Shown here: positions 33,410 through 42,638 of the stretch, piece after piece
Layout of the letters: each line of letters begins with the position of its first letter
Numbering within the stretch: position 1 is the stretch's first letter
NCBI GenBank assembly: GCA_965662775.1
Contig: CBFIIW010000007.1
Location: 1 to 64,000 of the forward strand
Direction of reading: 5' to 3'
Source: UBA7985 sp002690455
GTDB taxonomy: Bacteria > Pseudomonadota > Alphaproteobacteria > UBA7985
DNA: 64,000 nucleotides
The notes under the pieces: model-generated
Databases searched by the model: none
What the model saw: only the letters and a program-made list of their open reading frames with translations
Told to the model about the DNA's origin: nothing
Position numbers and translations under genes: made by a program

Positions 33410-34912
33410 ATGAGTACCCAAGAGCACTACGATCTGGCGGTCATCGGCGGTGGCGTGAACGGCACCGGCATCGCCCGGGATGCACAGGGTCGCGGGCTGA
33501 AGACTCTGCTCATCGAAGCTAAGGACTTCGCAAGCGGCACGTCGTCGGCGTCGACCAAGCTGATCCACGGCGGCCTGCGCTATCTGGAGAACTACGAGTT
33601 CAAAATGGTGGGCGAGGCACTGGCTGAGCGGGAAGTAATCATGCGCGCGGCGCCACACATCGTCTGGCCCTTGCGCTTCTGCCTGCCGCACTCCCCGGAA
33701 CAGCGTCCGTTCATGATGATCCGAGCGGGGCTGTTCCTCTACGACCGCCTGGGAAAGCGCGAACTTCTGCCTGGTTCGTGCGGGCTGTCCCTGCGCTCCG
33801 GTGTAGAAGGCGCTCCATTGCAGGACTGGGTAAAGCGCGGCTTCCTCTATTCCGACTGTTGGGTGCAGGACGCGCGGCTTGTGGTGCTCAACGCGATGGA
33901 CGCAGAAGCGCGCGGCGCAACCGTGCGCACACGTACCGCCGTCACCAAAGCCCGCCGCAGCGAAGATGGCAGCCAATGGATCCTGACGCTGAAGGCCGAA
34001 GACGGCGGCCAGATGCAGATTAGGTCGCAGGCGCTGGTCAACGCTGCTGGACCTTGGGCAGCGCAGGTCGACGCACAGGTAATGGGCGCGAACAAGCCTG
34101 CACAACTGCGACTTGTCCGTGGCTCACACATCGTGGTGCGCAAAGCCTTTGAAGGCGATCATGCCTATATCTTCCAGAACACTGACGGCCGAATTCTGTT
34201 CGCCATCCCCTATGAGCAGGATTTCACCCTGATCGGCACCACTGACGTCGAGCACACCGATGACCCCCGCGCCGTCCATTGCACGGCCGACGAGCAAACC
34301 TACATGCTCGATGCTGTTAACCGCTACTTCCGTAAGACGCTCAGTGATGCTGACGTGGTCTGGACCTATGCCGGTGTCCGCCCGCTGTTGTTCGAGGAAG
34401 GCAAAGCCGCCGCCAAAGTCAGCCGCGACTACTCCTTCCGCCTGGAGAGCAAACCGGGGTCGCAACGTGGTGGCGGTGAAGGCGGACAAGCGCCTCTGCT
34501 GACCATCTTTGGGGGTAAACTCACCGCCTACCGCGAACTGTCCGAAGAGGCCGTCGACCACTTCAAGCCGTTCTTTGATCTCGCGCCATCGTGGACCAAG
34601 GGTGCACTGCTCCCTGGGGGAGACATCGGGCTTGATTTTGCGGCGGCACTGTCCGACTTCCGGCGTGAATTCCCCGACCTTGACCCCCGGGTCAGCTGGC
34701 GGCTGTTGCGCAATTATGGTTCGTTCGCCAGAGATATCGCAACCAACCGGGGCGAGGACCTCGGCAACGGGGTCTGGCGGGGAGAAATCGATCACCTGCG
34801 ATCGCGCGAATACGCTCGGACTGCTGAAGATGTGCTCTGGCGACGGTCCAAACTTGGGTTAAGCGTCAGTGATGCCACCGTCGAGCGAATCCAGACCGTA
34901 GTCACTGGCTAG
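33410..34912 (+). CDS. glpD: Aerobic glycerol-3-phosphate dehydrogenase
   Basis: GlpD oxidises glycerol-3-phosphate to dihydroxyacetone phosphate and passes electrons to quinone at the inner membrane face. The 500-residue protein has the FAD motif VIGGGVNGTGIARDA, the DFASGTSSAST segment, STKLIHGGLRYLE and the C-terminal GGKLTAYRELSE. The start ATG has AGGAAA upstream. A Gly-rich insert of about 15 residues (about 346-360) sits just before the TIFGGKLT motif. No glycerol kinase or regulator lies next to it. Confidence 0.96.
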   Translation: MSTQEHYDLAVIGGGVNGTGIARDAQGRGLKTLLIEAKDFASGTSSASTKLIHGGLRYLENYEFKMVGEALAEREVIMRAAPHIVWPLRFCLPHSPEQRPFMMIRAGLFLYDRLGKRELLPGSCGLSLRSGVEGAPLQDWVKRGFLYSDCWVQDARLVVLNAMDAEARGATVRTRTAVTKARRSEDGSQWILTLKAEDGGQMQIRSQALVNAAGPWAAQVDAQVMGANKPAQLRLVRGSHIVVRKAFEGDHAYIFQNTDGRILFAIPYEQDFTLIGTTDVEHTDDPRAVHCTADEQTYMLDAVNRYFRKTLSDADVVWTYAGVRPLLFEEGKAAAKVSRDYSFRLESKPGSQRGGGEGGQAPLLTIFGGKLTAYRELSEEAVDHFKPFFDLAPSWTKGALLPGGDIGLDFAAALSDFRREFPDLDPRVSWRLLRNYGSFARDIATNRGEDLGNGVWRGEIDHLRSREYARTAEDVLWRRSKLGLSVSDATVERIQTVVTG

Positions 34913-34916
34913 ACGG

Positions 34917-34980
34917 AAAGCTGAAGCTGGAGCTGAAGCTGAAGAAAGAGCCAGAGCCGAAGTCAAAGCATAACCCCAAC
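34917..34980 (+). repeat. Purine-rich GCTGAA-type low-complexity stretch after glpD
   Basis: Just after the glpD stop come irregular repeats of AGCTGAAGCTGGAGCTGAAG type, followed by GAGCC/GAAG runs. The stretch is not in frame with glpD, as the stop lies before it. It looks like the microsatellite-like tracts found inside several genes here, but noncoding. Confidence 0.55.
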
Positions 34981-35006
34981 CCCAGGCAACAGGACCCAAC
35001 TCGACC

Positions 35007-36230
35007 ATGGCCCGCTTTCTGACCCTGAACGATATTACTGTAGCCGGAAAAACTATACTTGTCCGCGCCGACCTCAACGTGCCCTCCGACGGTACGCAGA
35101 TCACAGACACGACCCGGCTCGACCGACTGCGGCCGACCCTCCAGCACCTGACCGATGCCGGGGCAAAGGTTGCCGTGCTCAGTCACTTTGGCCGGCCGAA
35201 GGGGAAGATTGTACCCGAGATGTCTCTGCGCCCGGTGGCCGAGGCGCTGGGTGGCCTGCTCGGGCGAGAGGTTTCCTTCGCCGGGGATTGCATCGGAACC
35301 CAGGCGCGCACCGGGATAGACTTCCTGCATGCTGGGGGTGTTATCGTGCTGGAAAACACCCGGTTTCACCCCGGTGAAGAAGCCAACGACCCCGGACTTA
35401 GCGCAGAAATGGCCGCGCTTGGTGATCTCTACGTGAACGACGCCTTCTCAGCCGCGCACCGGGCGCATGCTTCAACCGAAGGCATCACCCACCATCTGCC
35501 CGCCGTCGCTGGTTTGGCCATGGAAGCGGAGCTGTCCAACCTCAGTGCCGCCCTGGATAACCCACGACGGCCACTGGCCGCCATCGTTGGTGGGTCAAAG
35601 GTCTCCACCAAAATCGACGCGCTTCGGCATCTTGTGACCCGGGTTGACTTGTTGGTGATCGGCGGTGGCATGGCCAACACCTTCCTGCTCGCCGCCGGTT
35701 ACAACCTTGGTCGCAGTCTGGTCGAAGCCGACCTCTTAGACACCGCGCGGGAGATTATTGCCGCTGCCAAGACCTCTGGCTGCCAGCTGTTTCTGCCCGA
35801 AGACGCCGCCGTCGCCGAGTCTATCGATGGCGGCGATCAGTCTTTTATCACCACCGTAGACGACGTGCTCGAAACACACATGATTCTCGACTACGGCCCC
35901 TTCGCTACCCAGAGCCTGATCGACCGTCTCGGCGAGGTTGCGACCGTCATCTGGAACGGACCGCTGGGCGCCTTCGAGTTCGACCCCTTCGGTACTGCCA
36001 CTTTCACGGTGGCAGATGAAATCGCCCGTGCCACGCTTGAACGCGGTTTGGTGTCAGTCGCCGGGGGCGGTGATACCGTCGCTGCATTGGCTGCCGCTGG
36101 TGTCGAGGCCGACCTGACCTATGTCAGTACTGCGGGGGGTGCGTTCCTTGAATGGATGGAGGGCAGGACCCTGCCCGGCGTTGCCGCGCTCGAACGCGCC
36201 GCTGGGCCTGCAACTGCGACCACGAAATAA
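35007..36230 (+). CDS. pgk: Phosphoglycerate kinase
   Basis: Pgk interconverts 1,3-bisphosphoglycerate and 3-phosphoglycerate with ADP/ATP in glycolysis. The 407-residue protein has the N-terminal block VRADLNVP, SHFGRPKG, the ENTRFHPGEE segment, the hinge GGSKVSTKI and the C-terminal GGGDTVAAL nucleotide loop. The length is normal. It follows glpD by 94 bases. It stands apart from the arsJ-associated GAPDH at 44-45 kb. Confidence 0.98.
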   Translation: MARFLTLNDITVAGKTILVRADLNVPSDGTQITDTTRLDRLRPTLQHLTDAGAKVAVLSHFGRPKGKIVPEMSLRPVAEALGGLLGREVSFAGDCIGTQARTGIDFLHAGGVIVLENTRFHPGEEANDPGLSAEMAALGDLYVNDAFSAAHRAHASTEGITHHLPAVAGLAMEAELSNLSAALDNPRRPLAAIVGGSKVSTKIDALRHLVTRVDLLVIGGGMANTFLLAAGYNLGRSLVEADLLDTAREIIAAAKTSGCQLFLPEDAAVAESIDGGDQSFITTVDDVLETHMILDYGPFATQSLIDRLGEVATVIWNGPLGAFEFDPFGTATFTVADEIARATLERGLVSVAGGGDTVAALAAAGVEADLTYVSTAGGAFLEWMEGRTLPGVAALERAAGPATATTK

Positions 36231-36249
36231 ACCGGACAAGGAGCCGCCC

Positions 36250-36819
36250 GTGAACGATCAAGCAGCGACAGATCAGCGGCTGGACCCGAGCTTTCACCGC
36301 ACCGTGCCTGAGGGTGATCACATTGAACGTGCCATCTGCGACCACTGCGGCTTCATCGACTACCATAACCCGCGCGTCGTCGTTGGTGCCCTGCCGATCT
36401 TCGAAAACCGTATCCTGTTGGCACGACGGGCGATCGAGCCACGCCGAGGGTACTGGACCGTGCCAGGCGGCTTCATGGAAAAGGGCGAATCACTGCAGCA
36501 GGGTGCAGCCCGCGAAACGTGGGAGGAGTGTCTCGCGCGGATCGAGGTTGGCCCCCTGCTGGGCATGTTCACCGTACCCCATATCGTGCAGGTGCAGGTT
36601 TTCTTTTACGCCGATGTTCCCGATGGTAAGGCAAAAGCTGGACCAGAATCACTTGAAGTTCGCTGGTTCGCGTTCGACGAAATCCCATGGGAGGATTATT
36701 CCTTCCCCGCCAGCAAAAAGACCATCAGCCATTACCTGAAGATCAAGGATAGCCCGCAGGCGAGCTGGGTTCCGCGTCTGGAAACCCTCGCACCAGTCTC
36801 CTCCGGAGAGGCGCTTTAA
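36250..36819 (+). CDS. Nudix hydrolase with half zinc ribbon
   Basis: I choose the start GTG 36250 because AAGGAG lies six bases upstream; the longer frame would overlap pgk. The 189-residue protein begins with CDHCGFIDYHNP, one cysteine pair of a zinc-ribbon, then the Nudix box GGFMEKGESLQQGAARETWEE. The usual Gly after EE is replaced (EECLARI). Relatives include ADP-ribose and NADH pyrophosphatase-like enzymes; the substrate is not evident. It probably shares the pgk transcript. Confidence 0.87.
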   Translation: MNDQAATDQRLDPSFHRTVPEGDHIERAICDHCGFIDYHNPRVVVGALPIFENRILLARRAIEPRRGYWTVPGGFMEKGESLQQGAARETWEECLARIEVGPLLGMFTVPHIVQVQVFFYADVPDGKAKAGPESLEVRWFAFDEIPWEDYSFPASKKTISHYLKIKDSPQASWVPRLETLAPVSSGEAL

Positions 36820-36824
36820 CAACA

Positions 36825-37766
36825 TCATTTTCGATTGATCAGCACAATCCCAAGGCTGACACAAAGCAGCGCGGCGATCACGCGTCCGTTAAGCGCCTCA
36901 CCGAGCAGGAACACCCCCAGCCCAGCCCCAAACACAGGCGTTAGAAAGATGAATGACGCCATTTTCGTCGCTGGATAGTGCCGCACGATCCACAACCAGG
37001 CGGTAAAGCCAAAACAGACCACCACGATGACCTGAAACGCGACCACACCCCCCATGATGGGGGTGAACTCCCGCACCAGCGGCCCGAACAAAAGGCTGAT
37101 GGGCAACAGGATCACTGCAGAAACCGCAAGCTGGCATACCAGCTGGGTCTGGTTATTAGCCTCGCCAAATGGGGTGATGCGAATGGTTAGCGCGAGGAGC
37201 GCCCAGCCAAAGGCCCCGAGCAGGCACAGCACGTCTCCCAACCATCCCAAACCGGTTTCAGCAGTTTCAGTGAACAATCGCTCGCCGATCACAATCACCA
37301 CTCCAGCAACCGCGACTCCCAGACCCAGCCAACGGATAGGCGACAGGCTTTCCCCCGGGATAAAGAAATGCGCCAGCACCGCCATCCAAATCGGCATGGT
37401 GTAAAACAGCAGCGTTGTCCGGCTGACCGTGGTCAAATCCAGTGAGATGTAGAGAAACAGAAACTCAATTGCGAACAGGAAACCGACAAATAGCGCAGGC
37501 AAAATTGCGGCTCGAGGCAAGTTGAAGCGCCGCCCAGCGATGAGCACAAAGGCCGTGATCAGAATGGCCGCAAAAAATGATCGCAGTCCGGCCTGAAATA
37601 CCGGCTGTAGACCGTCGTTAACGAACTTGATCGACACCTGATTAATGGCCATGAGCAGGGTGAAGCCCACCATGGCACCAATGCCAATAGCGTCAAAGTT
37701 GGATTTCCGCTGTTCAGTCACAATGAAGAAGGGCCTCCCACCACACATCGTAGGAGACCCTGACAC
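36825..37766 (-). CDS. EamA/DMT-family permease
   Basis: This second drug/metabolite transporter has about ten hydrophobic helices in two EamA repeats (LFLYISLDLTTVSRTTLLFYT in the first, FIFLTPVFGAGLGVFLLGEAL in the second). Possible starts are GTG 37766, ATG 37748 and GTG 37718. The last gives the tightest N-terminus (VTEQRKSNFDAIGIG) and has GGGAGG upstream, though with a long spacer. It is the last gene of the dapF-mtaB-ftsY-thioredoxin run and convergent with the nudix gene. The substrate is unknown. Confidence 0.83.
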   Translation of the reverse strand: MSGSPTMCGGRPFFIVTEQRKSNFDAIGIGAMVGFTLLMAINQVSIKFVNDGLQPVFQAGLRSFFAAILITAFVLIAGRRFNLPRAAILPALFVGFLFAIEFLFLYISLDLTTVSRTTLLFYTMPIWMAVLAHFFIPGESLSPIRWLGLGVAVAGVVIVIGERLFTETAETGLGWLGDVLCLLGAFGWALLALTIRITPFGEANNQTQLVCQLAVSAVILLPISLLFGPLVREFTPIMGGVVAFQVIVVVCFGFTAWLWIVRHYPATKMASFIFLTPVFGAGLGVFLLGEALNGRVIAALLCVSLGIVLINRK

Positions 37767-37811
37767 AGTATAGCGCCCGGACCCAAGCCCAAGTCGTACA
37801 GGGCGATAGGA

Positions 37812-38231
37812 TTAGAAGGACAAAAGGTCTGCGATCTGGCCTGCCTGCTGGCCGCCATAGACCGCAACTTCAACACCGCCGTTGAAGAAAATCAGCGTGG
37901 TACGGGCTGCGCTTCCGCTTATACGGTGACTACCAACCTGCTGCGGGCGGGGGCGGTCATCGATGTTGATGGCAAATACCTTCACGTCAGCGTAGGCATC
38001 CGGATTCTGCTGCAGTACGGCATGAAGCGTTTTTCGCTGCGCGCGACAGGATGGACACCACTCTGCCCAGACGTTGACGACAACCTGCTCACCGTTAACG
38101 ATCGCGGCTTGAACTGCAGCGGCATCCCAGCTCATGAATCCGTAGATTTCATCCGAACGAGCCTGTGCGTTGGTGCTCAGGCCGACCGTGGCCAGAATGA
38201 AGACAAAAATGGCAGTAAAGCGCTTAAGCAC
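37812..38231 (-). CDS. Exported thioredoxin-like protein
   Basis: This 139-residue protein starts with a Sec signal peptide (basic MLKR, hydrophobic stretch, likely cut after NAQA). The mature domain is a thioredoxin fold with the active-site pair WCPSC after VVNVWAEW, and a later RTTLIFFNGG segment. In thioredoxin the pair is WCGPC; the CPSC dipeptide should alter redox potential. A periplasmic thiol-disulfide role is likely; the partner is unknown. It sits between ftsY and a permease gene. Confidence 0.85.
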   Translation of the reverse strand: MLKRFTAIFVFILATVGLSTNAQARSDEIYGFMSWDAAAVQAAIVNGEQVVVNVWAEWCPSCRAQRKTLHAVLQQNPDAYADVKVFAINIDDRPRPQQVGSHRISGSAARTTLIFFNGGVEVAVYGGQQAGQIADLLSF

Positions 38232-38381
38232 GATGGGTCTCCTTGAACAGACGACATAAAATAATTGCCCGCCTACAGACGTATCGCCCGAAGTCGGATA
38301 GGCTTGGGTTTGAGCCTAAACAGCCGATAACAGTCCAGTCAGAACCACGTGATCCAGTTGCCGTAAATCAGGACACTTGGT

Positions 38382-39533
38382 TCAGGCTTCAACACCGGTC
38401 AACGCCTGAGCAAATTCCTCGGCGTCAAAGGGCTGCAGATCGGCCGCCGACTCTCCTACACCAATCGCATGAACAGGCAGTTCGAACCTGTCCGCCAGTG
38501 CAACCATGACCCCACCCTTAGCTGTGCCGTCGAGCTTGGTGACAATCAAACCGGTGATATCCGCCGTCTTGCGGAAGATCTCGACCTGCGACAGCGCATT
38601 TTGTCCCGTTGTTGCATCCAGTATCAACAGGGTGTCGTGCGGCGCATCAGGTTGAACCTTGCGGATCACGCGGACAACCTTGGCTAGTTCGTCCATCAAA
38701 TCTGCCTTGTTGTGCAGCCGCCCCGCGGTGTCGATCAGGACGATGTCCGTCCCCTGTTGCTTGGCCATCTCGATCGCTTCAAATGCGAGTGCAGCAGCAT
38801 CGGACCCCTGCTCCTTCGCTACCAGTGTTGCACCCGTTCGCTCGGACCAGATTTTCAGCTGCTCAATCGCTGCTGCGCGGAAGGTATCGCCCGCTGCCAA
38901 CAGCACGCTGTGCCCGGCATCGGTGAAGTGCTGACTGAGCTTGCCGATGGTCGTCGTCTTGCCTGAACCATTGACGCCGACAACCAGAATGACATGAGGC
39001 GCGTTACTGGTATCGATTTCCAGCGGCACTTCGACCGGTTGCAGCATCCGCGTGATTTGCTCAGCCAACGCCTCGCGAATTTCCGCGTCGGTGACTTCCT
39101 TGTTAAAACGGGTCTTGGCGAAATCAGCGACAATCTTGGCGGCCGGTGCAGCACCGAGGTCAGCCATGATTAGCGCGTCCTCAAGCTCTTCGAGGGCATC
39201 GTCATCAAGCTTACGGCGGTTCAAGGCGCCGACAATACCGTCGGTCAGACGAGCGGAGGACTTAGCCAGCCCACCGGTCAAGCGCGCGAGCCACGACTCT
39301 CGCTCTGGTGCCGGTGTTGGCTCCGGCGCGGGCTCCAGCTTGGGTTCAGGTTCTCGCACCGTTTCCGGCACCGTTTCCGGCACCGCTGCAGCCTCAAGCT
39401 CATCTTCTGGTACGGTCGCCCGCACCAGTGCTGCGATATCGTCTTCCCCTTCCTCTTCCCCTGCTACCGGGGCCTCAACCACCTGTTCCTGCGCAGGCTT
39501 GAGGTCTTTCTTACGTTGCCAAGGCCAGCGCAT
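38382..39533 (-). CDS. ftsY: Signal recognition particle receptor FtsY
   Basis: FtsY receives SRP-bound ribosomes at the membrane for insertion of inner-membrane proteins. The 383-residue protein has an acidic, low-complexity A region (about 15-80) with Val-Pro-Glu and Pro-Glu repeats, then the NG domain. The GTPase motifs are GVNGSGKTTTIGKL (186-199), LAAGDTFRAAA, DTAGR and TKLDGTAKGG. Its ATG shares one base with the mtaB stop (TGATG). It is typical of alphaproteobacteria in size. Confidence 0.97.
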   Translation of the reverse strand: MRWPWQRKKDLKPAQEQVVEAPVAGEEEGEDDIAALVRATVPEDELEAAAVPETVPETVREPEPKLEPAPEPTPAPERESWLARLTGGLAKSSARLTDGIVGALNRRKLDDDALEELEDALIMADLGAAPAAKIVADFAKTRFNKEVTDAEIREALAEQITRMLQPVEVPLEIDTSNAPHVILVVGVNGSGKTTTIGKLSQHFTDAGHSVLLAAGDTFRAAAIEQLKIWSERTGATLVAKEQGSDAAALAFEAIEMAKQQGTDIVLIDTAGRLHNKADLMDELAKVVRVIRKVQPDAPHDTLLILDATTGQNALSQVEIFRKTADITGLIVTKLDGTAKGGVMVALADRFELPVHAIGVGESAADLQPFDAEEFAQALTGVEA

Positions 39534-40795
39534 CAGAGCGGCACTCCCATCAGTATCCCGTCATTGAGATCGACCATGCGTAGCGTCTCCATCGTCCCGG
39601 AAACAGGCCGATGACCATCCAACCGGCGAACACCAGCAAAGTTTGGCGCTCGGCCTAGGCCATCTTTTTCGAATAAAACCGTCGCCGTCCGCCCGAGTTG
39701 CGCCGTCAGGAATGCACTGCGGGCCAGATCTCCGCGTGCGCGCAGACGGGCCGCGCGCTCCTTGCGCACCTTTTTGTCCACGGCGGGCATTTTCGCGGCG
39801 GGCGTGCCTTCACGCTCAGAATAAGGAAAAACATGCAAGAAGGTCAGCCCGCAGTCTTCGATCAGCGCCAGTGAGCGTTCGAACATAGCCTCGGTCTCGG
39901 TTGGAAAGCCTGTAATGATGTCAGCGCCGAGCGCACAATCTGGGCGGCGACGGCGGAGCTCGGCGGCCAGTTCCACCGCATGATGGCGAAGGTGCCGCCG
40001 CTTCATTCTCTTGAGCACCAAATCGTCCCCGGCCTGCAGGCTCAGGTGAAAGTGCGGCATCAGCCGTGGCTCTTCAGCAACGAGCCGGAGAAGGTCATCA
40101 TCCATCTCCACAGCGTCCAGCGAAGACAACCGTAGCCGTGATAGTGAAGGCACGGCCTGCAGCACGCGGCGGATCAGCTGCCCGAGCGTCGGTGTCCCGG
40201 GCAGATCGGCACCATAGGACGTGACATCGACCCCCGTGACCACCACTTCGCGCGCGCCGGAGGCCACCAGCCGCCGAACCTGCTCGATTACGTCTGTCAC
40301 CGGCACAGACCGGCTGTTCCCGCGGCCGTAAGGAATGATGCAAAAGGTACAGCGATGATCGCAGCCTGTCTGCACCTGAACAAAGGCGCGGGTGTGCTCG
40401 ACATAGCCATCAAGCAGGTGAGGGACTGTCTCTCGCACGGCCATAATATCCTGCACCAGCACACGCTCCGCCGCCTTATCTGCCGCTTTCGGTGTTTGCC
40501 AGGTCTCGGCGCGAAGCTTTTCCTCATTGCCGACAACGCGGGCAACCTCGGGCATGTCGGCAAAGGCCTTTGGGTTCACTTGCGCGGCGCAGCCTGTCAC
40601 AACGATTTCGGCGTCGGGGTTCTGCCGGTGCGCGCGACGGATAGCCTGCCGGGCCTGCCGCTCAGCTTCGGCCGTCACGGCGCAGGTGTTGACCACCAGC
40701 GTGTCTGACCCATCAGGCAAATGGCGCTTGATAACTTCCGACTCGTAGATGTTGAGCCGACACCCAAATGAAAGCACCCGACGATCTTCAGTCAT
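39533..40795 (-). CDS. mtaB: tRNA t6A37 methylthiotransferase MtaB
   Basis: MtaB converts t6A to ms2t6A at position 37 of tRNAs reading ANN codons, using two Fe-S clusters. The start ATG 40795 overlaps the dapF stop region by eight bases and gives 420 residues. The N-terminal UPF0004 domain has FGCRLN and VNTCAVT, and CAAQ further on. The radical SAM domain has CDHRCTFCIIPYG (CxxxCxxC). A C-terminal TRAM-like part follows. It belongs to the MtaB/YqeV branch rather than MiaB by its GCRLN start. Confidence 0.94.
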   Translation of the reverse strand: MTEDRRVLSFGCRLNIYESEVIKRHLPDGSDTLVVNTCAVTAEAERQARQAIRRAHRQNPDAEIVVTGCAAQVNPKAFADMPEVARVVGNEEKLRAETWQTPKAADKAAERVLVQDIMAVRETVPHLLDGYVEHTRAFVQVQTGCDHRCTFCIIPYGRGNSRSVPVTDVIEQVRRLVASGAREVVVTGVDVTSYGADLPGTPTLGQLIRRVLQAVPSLSRLRLSSLDAVEMDDDLLRLVAEEPRLMPHFHLSLQAGDDLVLKRMKRRHLRHHAVELAAELRRRRPDCALGADIITGFPTETEAMFERSLALIEDCGLTFLHVFPYSEREGTPAAKMPAVDKKVRKERAARLRARGDLARSAFLTAQLGRTATVLFEKDGLGRAPNFAGVRRLDGHRPVSGTMETLRMVDLNDGILMGVPL

Positions 40796-41624
40796 GGAGC
40801 AAACCCGCAGAGAGCTGACCGGAAAAGGCGTGGCTTGCGCCACCTGTCATGGTGATCTGATTAGCGCGCTGGTCCCAGTCGATCTCAAGCACGCCTCCGT
40901 CGAGCTGCACCTGCACCGGCCCAGTAACCAATCCACGTCGGATAGCCGCGATGGCCCCGGCGCAGGCACCCGACCCGGATGCGCCAGTGGTACCGACCCC
41001 ACGTTCCCACACCCGCTGGCGAATGCTGCTGGGGCCCGTTGGGGTCAAAAACTGCACGTTGGTGCGGTTTGGGAACAGATCGTGGACCTCGATCTTGGCC
41101 CCGATGGGGGCAAAATCCAGCGTCTCGGCATCGTCGACAAAGAACACGCAATGCGGGTTGCCGACCGACACGGCTGCTGCCTGCCCCAAGCCGGGAACCA
41201 GCTCGGGTAAATGGGCTGTATCGACTGCCTGCGCCAGCGGAATAGCCTGCCAGTCCAAATACGCCGGACCCATGCCCACACTGAAACGACCATCACTCAA
41301 TCGCCGCGTCGGCAGCACACCAGCAACCGTCTCAACAGCCGGGCTGTGGCCCGTTTCTTCAAAGCCCAGGCGCGCAACGCAGCGGGTGGCATTGCCACAG
41401 GCCTCGGCCTCGCTGCCGTCCGCATTGAAAATGCGCATGAAGACCTGCGCCGCTTGATGCCGAGGTGGTTCGAGCACGATTAATTGATCACAGCCGATGC
41501 CAAAATGCCGGTCCGCGATTCGTTGCGCCTGTGCGGGTGTCGGGGCAAAAGGCACACTGCGGGCGTCAACGATGACGAAATCGTTGCCCAAGCCATGCAT
41601 CTTTATGAAAGGTCTAGTGTCCAT
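40788..41624 (-). CDS. dapF: Diaminopimelate epimerase
   Basis: DapF converts LL- to meso-diaminopimelate for lysine and peptidoglycan synthesis. The 278-residue protein has both catalytic cysteines in their family contexts: AEACGNATRC in the first half and TTGASGSGACAGA in the second. The start reads MDTRPFIKMHGLGNDFVI, a typical opening. It heads the minus-strand run to mtaB and ftsY and diverges from rlmJ. Confidence 0.97.
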   Translation of the reverse strand: MDTRPFIKMHGLGNDFVIVDARSVPFAPTPAQAQRIADRHFGIGCDQLIVLEPPRHQAAQVFMRIFNADGSEAEACGNATRCVARLGFEETGHSPAVETVAGVLPTRRLSDGRFSVGMGPAYLDWQAIPLAQAVDTAHLPELVPGLGQAAAVSVGNPHCVFFVDDAETLDFAPIGAKIEVHDLFPNRTNVQFLTPTGPSSIRQRVWERGVGTTGASGSGACAGAIAAIRRGLVTGPVQVQLDGGVLEIDWDQRANQITMTGGASHAFSGQLSAGLLHD

Positions 41625-41709
41625 AGAGGAGAAAATAGGTCTTTTCTCCGGCGCCCGCTAGCGCTTACGAAGGAGAGCCGCCCCCCAGAGAATTGGAGCC
41701 TTGCCGCTC

Positions 41710-42510
41710 GTGCTGTCCTATCAACATGGGTTTCACGCCGGAAACCCGGCCGATGTCCACAAACATACCTTCGTGCTTGCCCTGCTGAGCCTTCTGACCA
41801 AGAAAGCTCGCCCCTTAACCTATGTCGAAAGCCATGCCGGGCGCGGGCTCTACGATCTCACGGGCGCACAGGCCAGCAAAACAGGGGAATGGCATAGTGG
41901 CATTGGGGCTCTTTACGATCGGTCCGGGCTACCAACGCCCTTGGCCCGTTACCGGGAGGTGATTGCTCGCTGGAATCGAGGCGAGGCAATCGAACAATAT
42001 CCGGGGAGCCCATGCATTGCCGCGGGTGCGTTGCGTCGGCGCGATCGACTGCAACTGTTCGAGACTCACGGGCAAGAGTTCGAGGCGCTAGAAAGTGCCA
42101 TGACGCCCTTTCGTCAGGCCAGCACACGGCGGCATGACGGTTACGAGGGCATGCTTGAAGCCTTCAGCACTCCTGCGCCACACCATCGGTTGGTCGGCCT
42201 GATAGATCCATCATACGAACTGAAAGATGACTTTCATCGCGCGCCGACCTTTGCCCGGCGGCTCGTCGAAATGGTCCCGGACGCACTGATTATGGTCTGG
42301 TATCCGTTGCTGAAGAGCAGCGTGAGCGACTTCGACCCCACTGGCGAAAGTTGGCACAGCGTGGTGCGGTTTGACGCGCACGGAGACAGCCACCGGATGG
42401 TTGGATCTGGTGTCGCACTGTTCGGAAATGTTGAAGACATGCAGAGACCGATAAAGGTGCTCAATCGCGGCCTGCAGGCGTACTTTTCAGAGACAGCGTC
42501 AGGCGACTAG
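41710..42510 (+). CDS. rlmJ: 23S rRNA (adenine-2030 N6)-methyltransferase RlmJ
   Basis: RlmJ methylates A2030 of 23S rRNA. The family start MLSYQHGFHAGNPADVHKH is met from GTG 41710, giving 266 residues; a TTG three codons upstream is less likely. The SAM-binding part includes YVESHAGRGLYDL. The catalytic motif, DPPY in most members, reads DPSY (IDPSYELKDD). The 3' end overlaps a convergent 43-codon ORF by four bases. Confidence 0.94.
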   Translation: MLSYQHGFHAGNPADVHKHTFVLALLSLLTKKARPLTYVESHAGRGLYDLTGAQASKTGEWHSGIGALYDRSGLPTPLARYREVIARWNRGEAIEQYPGSPCIAAGALRRRDRLQLFETHGQEFEALESAMTPFRQASTRRHDGYEGMLEAFSTPAPHHRLVGLIDPSYELKDDFHRAPTFARRLVEMVPDALIMVWYPLLKSSVSDFDPTGESWHSVVRFDAHGDSHRMVGSGVALFGNVEDMQRPIKVLNRGLQAYFSETASGD

Positions 42511-42638
42511 TTGTCGATAACCAGTGTCTGCTCAACTGCTGTGCCGCTCTGAAATTCAGATCCAGTGGAGAGGGCAGCCACAGCGCCGGTCAGGCTGACT
42601 ACTGCAAAAAGGCCAAGAAACAAGCCAATAATTCGCAT
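42507..42638 (-). CDS. Small exported or membrane protein, 43 residues
   Basis: A short ORF begins ATG 42638 and reads MRIIGLFLGLFAVVSLTG, then AVAALSTGSEFQSGTA, ending in TLVIDN. One hydrophobic segment (about 3-23) looks like an uncleaved anchor or signal peptide with a possible AVA-A cut; about 20 polar residues follow. GGAG lies six bases before the ATG, well placed. It overlaps the rlmJ stop by four bases on the opposite strand. I know no family for it. The good ribosome site, signal-like N-terminus and compact fit argue for a real gene. Confidence 0.6.
   Translation of the reverse strand: MRIIGLFLGLFAVVSLTGAVAALSTGSEFQSGTAVEQTLVIDN

Noticed and set aside
34902..35369. Minus-strand ORF antisense to pgk start and the low-complexity stretch
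   Set aside because: It is the shadow of pgk, and its Ser/Phe-rich end comes from the purine-rich tract.
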